DNA from: Acidobacteriota bacterium
GTDB taxonomy: Bacteria; Acidobacteriota; Vicinamibacteria; Vicinamibacterales; CAVVIG01
Reading direction: 5' to 3'
Length of the DNA stretch: 5,373 nucleotides
Assembly: GCA_003222455.1 (NCBI GenBank)
Contig: QHWF01000418.1
Coordinates: 15,682-21,054 of the forward strand
Shown: piece after piece, positions 1 to 5,373 of the stretch
Layout of the letters: each line of letters opens with the position of its first letter
Numbering within the stretch: the first letter of the stretch is position 1
Position numbers and translations under genes: made by a program
The notes under the pieces: generated by a model
The model's input: the letters and a program-made list of their open reading frames with translations, nothing else
Databases searched by the model: none
What the model was told of the DNA's origin: nothing

Positions 1-520
1 GTGCTCCCGTCGGTCGTGTAGTAGATGGTGACTCCTGGGCTCGCATCATCGATAGACACGAACTGAGGGAGCACGTAGGTCCCACCTGGCGGCCTGAACG
101 TGGGTGTGGCGGCCTGCAAAGTGTAGGTCGCGGTCGCCACGGCGCTGCTCACGAACCCGCTCACGGTGGCGATTGCCTTGATCGTCGTTGTCTGCGTGAC
201 CGAGATCGGGCCAGTGTATACAGCCGAAGAGGTCGTGGGTGTGCTCCCGTCGGTCGTGTAGTAGATCGTCGCGCCAGAAGTCGTATCCGAGATGGCGACA
301 GACTGGTAGCTGCTGTAGGTCCCACCGGCCGGGCTGAAGGTTGGTGTCGCCACTTGCTGCTGTACGATTGTGTACGTAGCGGTGGCCACGCCGCTGTTGG
401 CCATCCCGCTCGCGGCCGCCATCGCCTTGATCGTCGTGGTCCGCGTGACCGAGATCGGGCCGCTGTAGACCGACGACGTGGTCGTCGGTGTGCTCCCGTC
501 GGTCGTGTAGTAGATCGTCG
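1..520 (-). repeat. Repeated chitobiase-type module DNA with 240- and 249-bp spacing
   Basis: The plus-strand block GTGCTCCCGTCGGTCGTGTA, continuing as GTAGAT, starts at positions 1, 241 and 490 and encodes YYTTDGST in each module. The 100 bp at 421-520 closely match 172-270. Module lengths are therefore about 80 and 83 residues. The window begins exactly on the first base of this block. Confidence 0.85.
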
Positions 521-521
521 C
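1..521 (-). pseudogene. Displaced-frame C-terminal part of the FG-GAP gene: chitobiase/beta-hexosaminidase C-terminal-like modules
   Basis: Reading from the GCG codon at 521 down to the left edge gives 173 stop-free codons: ATIYYTTDGSTPTTTSSVYS, GPISVTRTTTIKAMAAASG, a second full module containing TFSPAGGTYSSYQSVAISDT and SGATIYYTTDGSTP, and a third starting TFRPPGGTYVLPQFVSIDD that is cut by the edge. This is the pattern of CHB_HEX_C / Fn3-associated modules, beta-sandwich units often found at the ends of secreted repeat proteins. The frame is shifted from the upstream FG-GAP frame, and there is no start codon context here, so this is the rest of the same gene and not a separate one. The first module lacks the segment equivalent to YQSVAISDTTSG. 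The module continues beyond the window. It is classed as broken because of the frameshift; if that is an assembly error, the gene is intact. Confidence 0.75.
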
Positions 522-2679
522 ACGAGATATACGTCCCACTTCCCGGACTCAGCACCGGCGCGGCCGCGGCGGTGCCGTTGTTGCCGTCGCCCAACAGCAC
601 CGAGACGGCGAGGCCATAATAGTCGGCGACCGCCAGATCCGGCTTGCCATCCCCGTTGAAGTCCGCCACTGCCACGAATACAGGACTGAAGCCTGCGCCG
701 AAGTTCTGTGCGGCCTGGAAGGTTCCGTTGCCGTTGCCTGGTAGCACCGAAACGGTGGTCGAGCCGAAGTTTGCCGTCACCAGATCCTGCACGCCGTCGC
801 CGTTGAAGTCGCCCACGGACAGAGACCAAGGATAGGTGCCGGCGGCAAACGTCCGTGCTGCCTGGAAGGTCCCGTCGCCGTTGCCCAGCAGCACCGAAAC
901 GGCGAAGTCATAGTAGGCAACGACCGCCAGATCTTGCACCCGATCGCCATTGAAGTCGCCGACCGCGACGTATACGGGGCCGGCACCAACAGGGAAGCTC
1001 TGTGGAGCCTGGAAGGTCCCGTCGCCATTGCCCAGCAGGACCGACACGCTGTTCGACCCTCCATCGGGGACCACCAGATCGAGCTTGCCGTCACGATTGA
1101 AGTCGCCCACGGCGACGGACCAAATGGTCTTGCCAGCGGCGAAGCTCCGTGCCGCCTGGAAGGTTCCATCGCCGTTGCCCAACAGCACCGAAACAGTACC
1201 GGCTCGTAGAGTACTGGGGCCCAGGTCAGCCACCGCCAGATCGAGCCTGCCATCGCCGTTGAAGTCGCCCACGGCCAGGGCGTACGGACCACTGCCGGCC
1301 TCGAAAGTCCGCGCCGGCTGGAAGGTCCCATCGCCGTTGCCAAGCAGCACCGAAACGGTCGTGGCGACGGTGGTGCTGTTTGAATCGTCGTTGGAGCCAT
1401 AGTCGGCGACCGCCAGATCGAGCTTGCCGTCGCCATTGAAGTCGCCCACGACCACGGAGGTCGGATTAGGACCTGCAGCGAACGTCCGCGCCGGCTGGAA
1501 GGTCCCGTCGCCGTTGCCCAGCAACACCGAGACCGTGTTGGCCCCGGCGTTGCTGACCGCCAGATCCAGCTTGCCATCGCGATTGAAGTCGCCCATAGCA
1601 ACGGTTTGAGGATTGAGGCCGACTCCGTAGAGCGGCGCCGCCGGGAAGGTCCCATCGCCGTTGCCCAGGAGCACTGAGACGGTGTTGGCGCCGGTGTTGG
1701 CGACTGCCAGATCCAGCTTGCCGTCGCCATTGAAGTCGCCCACACCGATGGACGAGGGTTCGGCGCCAACGGCGAAGTTCTGTGCCACCTGGAAGGTCCC
1801 ATCGCCGTTGCCCAGCAGTACCGAGACGGTGTTGGACTCGGCGTTGCTGACCGCCAGATCCGGCTTGCCGTCGCCATTCACATCGCCCACGATCACGGAG
1901 GTCGGATTCGTGCCTACATCGAAAGTTCGCGCCGGCCGGAAGGTCCCATCGCCGTTGCCCAGCAGTACCGAGACGGTGTTGGACCCGGCGTTGCTGACCG
2001 CCAGATCCGGCTTGCCGTCGCCATTCACATCGCCCACGGCGATGGACCGAGGATTGAGACCAACCCCGTAGAGCGCCGCCGCCTGGAAGGTTCCGTCGCC
2101 GTTGCCCAGCAGCACCGCGACGGTCGCAGACCCAGAGTCCGCGACCGCCAGATCCGGCCTGCCGTCGTTGTTGAAGTCGCCCATCCTGACAGACCAAGGA
2201 GTGATGCCCGCGGCGAAGGTCTGCGCTGGCTGAAAGCTGCCATCGCCATTCCCCAGCAGGACCGCGATGGTGTTCGAGCCAGCGTTGGCGACCGCCAGAT
2301 CCAGCTTGCCATCACCATTGAAGTCGCCCGCGACTACCGAGGTCGGATTCGTGCCTACAGCGAAGGTCCGCGCCGGCTGGAAGGTCCCATCGCCATTCCC
2401 CAGCAGGACCGCGACGGTGTTGTTCTCGGGGTGGTAGTTATAGGGGTTGCAACAGTTGTAGTTGGTCAACGCCAGATCTTGGACTCCATCGCCGTCGAAG
2501 TCGCCCACGGCGACGGACACGGGATTAGATCCGGATACGAAATCTTTGTGGGTAATGAACGAGACCGTTTGGGCCGCCGCTGGGGTTGGAAACGTCAAGG
2601 AGTAGAGGAGAATCGCTGCCACAAGCGGCGATCTCCACGCCGAGTTTCTGGACACCACGGACTTGATGGTCAGCTCCAT
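46..2679 (-). CDS. Secreted FG-GAP/VCBS repeat protein, frameshifted near its C-terminal modules
   Basis: Exported beta-propeller-like protein, probably surface-bound or secreted; partner unknown. The start is the ATG at 2679, inside the end of the upstream glycosyltransferase (TCATGGAGCTGA); no strong Shine-Dalgarno is seen, so coupling is likely. Residues 1-37 look like a signal peptide: basic N-region with K6 and R11, R16, hydrophobic VAAILLYSLTF, and AAAQ as the cleavage area. Residues ~40-700 hold 13 repeats of about 49 residues with consensus GDFNGDGKLDLAV...VLLGNGDGTFQ, each carrying a DxNxDGxxD calcium-loop motif as in integrin-type FG-GAP blades. After GTYIS (~715-719) the reading leaves the expected frame: residues ~721-877 (positions 519-46) are low-complexity Arg/His/Asp-rich out-of-frame reading, while the sensible continuation lies in another frame (1-521). 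So the true product either stops aberrantly at 46 or, if the indel is an error, runs on past the left edge. The blade array is very secure; the C-terminus as written is not. Confidence 0.85.
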   Translation of the reverse strand: MELTIKSVVSRNSAWRSPLVAAILLYSLTFPTPAAAQTVSFITHKDFVSGSNPVSVAVGDFDGDGVQDLALTNYNCCNPYNYHPENNTVAVLLGNGDGTFQPARTFAVGTNPTSVVAGDFNGDGKLDLAVANAGSNTIAVLLGNGDGSFQPAQTFAAGITPWSVRMGDFNNDGRPDLAVADSGSATVAVLLGNGDGTFQAAALYGVGLNPRSIAVGDVNGDGKPDLAVSNAGSNTVSVLLGNGDGTFRPARTFDVGTNPTSVIVGDVNGDGKPDLAVSNAESNTVSVLLGNGDGTFQVAQNFAVGAEPSSIGVGDFNGDGKLDLAVANTGANTVSVLLGNGDGTFPAAPLYGVGLNPQTVAMGDFNRDGKLDLAVSNAGANTVSVLLGNGDGTFQPARTFAAGPNPTSVVVGDFNGDGKLDLAVADYGSNDDSNSTTVATTVSVLLGNGDGTFQPARTFEAGSGPYALAVGDFNGDGRLDLAVADLGPSTLRAGTVSVLLGNGDGTFQAARSFAAGKTIWSVAVGDFNRDGKLDLVVPDGGSNSVSVLLGNGDGTFQAPQSFPVGAGPVYVAVGDFNGDRVQDLAVVAYYDFAVSVLLGNGDGTFQAARTFAAGTYPWSLSVGDFNGDGVQDLVTANFGSTTVSVLPGNGNGTFQAAQNFGAGFSPVFVAVADFNGDGKPDLAVADYYGLAVSVLLGDGNNGTAAAAPVLSPGSGTYISCDDLLHDRREHTDDHVVGLQRPDLGHADHDDQGDGGRERDGQQRRGHRYVHNRTAASGDTNLQPGRWDLQQLPVCRHLGYDFWRDDLLHDRREHTHDLFGCIHWPDLGHADNDDQGNRHRERVREQRRGDRDLHFAGRHTHVQAARWDLRAPSVRVYR
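580..2562 (-). repeat. Array of 13 FG-GAP/VCBS repeats, mostly 147-bp units
   Basis: Thirteen diverged in-frame copies encode one blade each. The unit is typically 49 codons (147 bp), with longer units where loops are inserted: residues around NYNCCNPYNYHPENN in unit 1, GSNDDSNSTTVATT in unit 8 and GPSTLRAG in unit 9. The most conserved DNA block, seen on the plus strand as CTGGAAGGTCCCATCGCCGT and near variants, recurs through the array (for example near 862, 1155, 1319, 1496, 1790, 1938, 2085 and 2380). Unit 11 has DFNGDRVQD, losing the Gly of the calcium loop. Seven such blades make the integrin-alpha propeller, so 13 could form about two propellers; that is inference. Confidence 0.9.
1460..2351 (-). 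repeat. 441-bp higher-order repeat (three blades) inside the FG-GAP array
   Basis: Three linker types alternate in strict order between blades 1 and 8: PARTF..G.NPTSV, then .AQ.FA.G..P.S, then ALYGVGLNP. On the plus strand GTCGGATT begins at 1460, 1901 and 2342, exactly 441 bp (3 x 147) apart, and GATTGAG of the third linker type begins at 1611 and 2052, also 441 bp apart. This shows that blocks of three blades were duplicated together. Blades 9-13 do not follow the pattern clearly. Confidence 0.85.
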
Positions 2680-3968
2680 GAACTCGGCCCCGTTTCGATT
2701 CGTCGCGCCAAGGAAGACCGTTCATCGAGGCAAACCGGTTGCTTCAGCGCGTGACCGTTTTGCCGTGCAGCGCCGGGATCGAGCATGACCTCCATCAGTC
2801 TCAAGTATCGGTGCCTCATGACACCCCAGCGTATCGGCGCGTATTCCTCCTTGGCCCTCGCCGCCAGCCGGGCACGCAAGCCCGGGTCGCGATACAAACG
2901 GACCAGCTGTTTCGCGAGATCTGCGGGGTCGTTGGGACCACAGTAAGCCAGCGCCTCCTCGCTAAAGTGGTGCTGGATCGCCTTCAGACGAGAGACGACG
3001 ACAGGCTTGCCCATGACGATGTATTCCGACAGTTTGTTAGGAAATGCCAACTCGGGGTATACGCCGCCGCGCATTGGGAGGATTCCGATGTCGCACTGGC
3101 TCAACCACCTGGCAAGTTCGGTCGACACGACGGGCGGGATCAGTCGGACCTTCGAGGCCAATCCGCGCTGCTTCGCCCGGCTCTCCAACGGCGTTGTTTC
3201 AGCTCCGACCCCGAGAATCCACAGCTCCGCTCCCGGCATTTCCTTGTGCACCATGCCAAAGGCGTCGACGCCTATGTCGAGCCCGTACATCCGGCTCACG
3301 GTGCCGTGGTACATCATCACGAACTTCCCAGGCGCCGGCGCGGCCACCGGTGCATTGGACGAACTCGAGCGTGAGGTCCAGAGCGCCTCGTTCGCCGTGT
3401 TCATGACCACGGTCGATTTCGATCGTGGCAATCCGCGGTCGACGAGCAGATCCTGGATTGGATCGTTGACGGTGATCACGTGATCCGCAAAGTCGAAGCT
3501 CATCCTTTCGAGACGTTTCAGCAGACGAAGCATCCACGAGTTCGCGCGGATCCCATACTTAGAGCTATAGAGCTCGGGAGTGATTTCGTGCATGTCCAAG
3601 ATAAGCTTGGCCCCCATCCACTTGGCGACGACCGGAGCGAAGATGAGGAAATCAGGCAGCGTGTTGACATCGAGGACGGCATACCGTCTCCATCGCATCT
3701 GGAGAGATACTCGAACCAGAGCCCACAAGAAGAATGCCGCGTACTCGAAGAGGTAACGTGCCAACAACCCGCGCTTCCGAGCCAACGAAAGCGTGTAGAC
3801 GTTCACTCCGTTGAGCGTATAGCTTTTCTCTCTCTGGAAGGACGGCAACGCGAGGACGTCGACAGAGTACCCGGCCGCTACCAGGGCCTCCGCTTTTCGC
3901 CTCACTCGAGAATCACACTGGTAGTCGTTCTGGACCAGCATGCAGACAGATCTCAGCGGAGAGAGCAA
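2670..3968 (-). CDS. Glycosyltransferase, family 4-like (GT-B fold)
   Basis: Transfers a sugar from a nucleotide donor to a glycan or lipid-linked acceptor, probably at the cytoplasmic face of the membrane; donor and acceptor cannot be read from sequence. About 432 residues from the TTG at 3968. The N-terminal Rossmann half starts with RSVCMLVQNDYQCDSRVRRK (residues 6-25), typical of group-1 transferases, then DMHEITPELY (~125-134). The C-terminal half opens with KFVMMYHGTVSRMYGLD (~215-231) and carries the donor-site segment FPNKLSEYIVMGKPVVVS (~309-326), where E315 matches the second Glu of the EX7E motif; the first Glu position is Leu. I chose TTG because AAAGGA (3977-3982) lies 8 nt upstream and because the first ATG (3941) would cut into the first beta-strand. 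A GTG at 4049 is in frame, but its extra 27 residues come mostly from a tandem duplication. The stop overlaps the next gene's ATG by 10 nt. The last ~40 residues are a non-family tail. Confidence 0.9.
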   Translation of the reverse strand: MLSPLRSVCMLVQNDYQCDSRVRRKAEALVAAGYSVDVLALPSFQREKSYTLNGVNVYTLSLARKRGLLARYLFEYAAFFLWALVRVSLQMRWRRYAVLDVNTLPDFLIFAPVVAKWMGAKLILDMHEITPELYSSKYGIRANSWMLRLLKRLERMSFDFADHVITVNDPIQDLLVDRGLPRSKSTVVMNTANEALWTSRSSSSNAPVAAPAPGKFVMMYHGTVSRMYGLDIGVDAFGMVHKEMPGAELWILGVGAETTPLESRAKQRGLASKVRLIPPVVSTELARWLSQCDIGILPMRGGVYPELAFPNKLSEYIVMGKPVVVSRLKAIQHHFSEEALAYCGPNDPADLAKQLVRLYRDPGLRARLAARAKEEYAPIRWGVMRHRYLRLMEVMLDPGAARQNGHALKQPVCLDERSSLARRIETGPSSWS

Positions 3969-5373
3969 GTCGACTGTCCTTTCTGGTGCCAGAAGTCGGG
4001 TTCGACGACAGTCTCTGGTGCCAGAAGTCGGGTTCGACGACAGTCTCACCCGTCCAATCGATGTCGACGAATTCGTCCCGTCCGGCGCATGGGCGGTGAA
4101 TCCTGATGTTCAGGGGCGGACGAATCTCCTCTCCCTGGTAGCAAAGGCGAATTCGAGCGGCGCCATCCTCAGCCTCGATGACGTCAAATCGAACCTCACG
4201 TCGTTTCCGAAACCAACCGACCACCTGCCCCGCCGTCCCAAACCATCCATCAAGGGATTTCAGCTCTTGAACGAGCCTGAGGTAGAAGTCGCCCCAAAAC
4301 CGCTCCGGCCCATGGCTTCGGTCATGCCAGAGAACGGTGAGCGCACCTCCACACTCTCTGACATGGTCGATCAAGGCTCGACAGCGTATCCACGCATCTG
4401 GCTCGGACAAGGCGAGCCGCCGAGGAAAGAACAACGCTCCGTCTTGAATGTGGAGGGGGAGCTCGAGGAGGGCCGTCGTGTCCAACGGACGAAACGTCTG
4501 GGTTGTGCCGCTGCGGTACCCGATGGTCTCGTTGTAGCCAACACTCGAGTCGTACGCGTAACCCGCCTCCTCCAGGACCGAAAGCGTGTCCTCACCGCGA
4601 AGCAACCAATGTATCCGGATACCGATCTTCGACTCGCCGGTCACTGCGGCGATTCGCGCCAACTCGTCGCGCCCTTTCTCCACGCTGTGCCAGGCATCGA
4701 TTCCATGAACGCCAAGCTCGCACCCTTCCTGCATGAGAGTGGCCGTCCATTCGGGAAGGTCCGTAATGTCATAGGCGGTCGCGCGGCGCGACGCGTGTGG
4801 CGTGGATACCCGGTCGCCGCACCGCCTCTTGAAAGGAATGAAGAAGTAGGTGGCGGGCAAATTCTTTTCGACCCGCAAATACCACTCGAATGGATCCCAG
4901 AAATCCTTCGCCCACCCCAAATACACAAACGGAAGAGATGCGGCGGCGCGCCACATCTGACAAAGACGCGTGAACGAGATTCGGCGCCGGAAGAATTTGC
5001 CGATCGACCCCACGGTGGACCGGTAGAGGAATCCGAACATCGAGTGATCGAACCTGTGGTTGCGTATTCCCGCAAAATCAATGTCGTGGGTCAGGCACAC
5101 CATAAAGCTGCGGCCCGCGGGGGCGGGAGGAATCTCCAAGAAGGTTATTCCACCCTTCACGAACCACGCCCGGAGCATCATGATGTGGACGTCGAGTGTA
5201 GGGATATGGGCCTGCTCGACAGGCTGGCCGACCGAAAAGAGGAAGCGGACTTCTTGGAACAGGTCATATCCAAGCCGGATGACGGTGCTGTCTGCCCGGC
5301 CGATCGTGAGGCCCGCCGTCTCCGAGCTCGCAGTGATACAAGGGATGCCCGCGCTGCCGTCCTCGAACGTGGC
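3913..5373 (-). CDS. Polysaccharide deacetylase-like protein (NodB fold), 5' end outside window
   Basis: Probable carbohydrate deacetylase of an exopolysaccharide or envelope-glycan pathway; 486 codons are visible. An ATG exists at 5181, but the frame stays open to the right edge and the 64 codons upstream look coding (for example IRLGYDLFQEVRFLFSVGQP, about 5277-5218), so the real start lies outside. Counting from the first visible codon: THDID at about 95-99 is the NodB motif-1 Asp pair; HGIDAWH at about 223-229 is a metal-binding-type His pair; then GIRIHWL, YDSSVGYNETIGYRSGTTQ, LELPLHIQD and TVLWHDRSHG, the last resembling the C-terminal catalytic His motif. The His pair has five residues between, against three in canonical NodB enzymes, so this is a divergent subfamily and activity is inferred. 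A roughly 60-residue beta-rich tail follows. The last ~25 residues come from a 32-bp duplication that shifts the frame; without it the protein would end GQSTCSLR at 3953. It overlaps the downstream glycosyltransferase start. Confidence 0.85.
   Translation of the reverse strand, partial: ATFEDGSAGIPCITASSETAGLTIGRADSTVIRLGYDLFQEVRFLFSVGQPVEQAHIPTLDVHIMMLRAWFVKGGITFLEIPPAPAGRSFMVCLTHDIDFAGIRNHRFDHSMFGFLYRSTVGSIGKFFRRRISFTRLCQMWRAAASLPFVYLGWAKDFWDPFEWYLRVEKNLPATYFFIPFKRRCGDRVSTPHASRRATAYDITDLPEWTATLMQEGCELGVHGIDAWHSVEKGRDELARIAAVTGESKIGIRIHWLLRGEDTLSVLEEAGYAYDSSVGYNETIGYRSGTTQTFRPLDTTALLELPLHIQDGALFFPRRLALSEPDAWIRCRALIDHVRECGGALTVLWHDRSHGPERFWGDFYLRLVQELKSLDGWFGTAGQVVGWFRKRREVRFDVIEAEDGAARIRLCYQGEEIRPPLNIRIHRPCAGRDEFVDIDWTGETVVEPDFWHQRLSSNPTSGTRKDSRLALSAEICLHAGPERLPV
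3977..3982 (-). promoter_or_regulatory. Probable ribosome binding site deciding the glycosyltransferase start
   Basis: AAAGGA on the minus strand lies 8 nt before TTG at 3968-3966. No comparable site precedes the ATG at 3941 or the GTG at 4049, and a TTG start keeps the whole first beta-strand of the GT-B fold. Confidence 0.5.
3982..4047. repeat. Perfect 32-bp direct tandem duplication at the deacetylase/glycosyltransferase junction
   Basis: Two adjacent identical copies, 3982-4013 and 4014-4045, each beginning TCTGGTGCCAGAAGTCGGGT and ending TCGACGACAGTC; the next two bases (TC) also match. Thirty-two is not a multiple of three, so the insertion shifts the frame of whatever crosses it. It alters the deacetylase C-terminus and creates the in-frame upstream GTG (4049) for the glycosyltransferase. 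Identity of the copies suggests a recent event or an assembly artefact. Confidence 0.95.

Noticed and set aside
46..519. Arg/His/Asp-rich C-terminal tail as a genuine novel domain
   Set aside because: Another frame of the same DNA gives recognisable repeated chitobiase-type modules, so the tail is out-of-frame reading after an indel.
934..2071. Plus-strand open frames with repeated SSLPSPLKSPT-like peptides
   Set aside because: Antisense shadows of the repeats; the apparent repeat protein is only the reverse reading of the blade codons.
777..2318. Long Arg/Ser/Trp-rich open frames on the minus strand in alternative frames of the FG-GAP array
   Set aside because: They mirror the 147-bp repeat in other frames, have compositions typical of GC-rich shadows, and overlap a frame with clear FG-GAP motifs.
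580..2562. Regularly spaced repeats resembling a CRISPR-like array
   Set aside because: The unit is 147 bp, translates as protein blades, and has no short palindromic repeat with unique spacers.
580..2562. Dockerin or EF-hand domains, from DxNxDGxxD motifs
   Set aside because: The motif sits in a ~49-residue unit with VLLGNGDGTF, which fits FG-GAP/VCBS blades; dockerins are paired ~22-residue repeats.
3982..4047. Short inverted repeat TCTGG/CCAGA inside the 32-bp unit as a terminator hairpin or recombination site
   Set aside because: The stem is only 5 bp with a 2-nt loop, there is no T-tract, and it lies inside coding sequence.
3480..4106. Plus-strand open frame of about 208 codons opposite the glycosyltransferase start
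   Set aside because: No recognisable domain; it lies fully antisense to well-supported genes in GC-rich DNA.

Overview
The window holds three genes, all on the minus strand and packed head to tail, so transcription runs from the right edge to the left. In that order they are: (1) the 3' part of a NodB-fold polysaccharide deacetylase-like gene, open through the right edge; (2) a family-4-type (GT-B) glycosyltransferase; (3) a secreted protein of 13 FG-GAP/VCBS repeats followed by chitobiase/beta-hexosaminidase C-terminal-like (CHB_HEX_C) modules that run off the left edge. No RNA gene, mobile element, CRISPR array, promoter or terminator is visible. Both edges lie inside genes, and the gene junctions overlap.

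The DNA is GC-rich. The repeat style (LLGNGDGTFQ blades, followed by modules with ATIYYTTDGSTP and GPISVT..TTIKAIA) is very common in soil Acidobacteriota and also occurs in some Verrucomicrobiota and other environmental bacteria. I infer an acidobacterium-like, diderm soil organism; this rests on sequence style, not on a marker gene.

Layout: 3913-5373 deacetylase (5' end outside the window); 2670-3968 glycosyltransferase; 520-2679 in-frame part of the FG-GAP protein; 1-521 continuation of that protein in a different reading frame. The glycosyltransferase stop overlaps the FG-GAP start (TCATGGAGCTGA), which suggests translational coupling. The deacetylase and glycosyltransferase also overlap, and a 32-bp direct tandem duplication sits exactly at that junction.

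Two indels stand out. The 32-bp duplication (3982-4047) gives the deacetylase a new C-terminal tail and gives the glycosyltransferase frame an artificial upstream extension. A net 35-nt shortfall in the first chitobiase-type module (near 522-530) throws the FG-GAP gene out of frame, so its last ~157 codons down to the stop at 46 are out-of-frame reading. Either could be a real mutation or an assembly error in repetitive DNA.

Functionally the first two genes fit an exopolysaccharide or envelope-glycan cluster: the glycosyltransferase would add a sugar in the cytoplasm and the deacetylase-like enzyme would modify a glycan. The third encodes an exported beta-propeller-like surface or secreted protein. 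The blade array shows a clear three-blade higher-order repeat of 441 bp. I see no strong evidence for a wholly new system.
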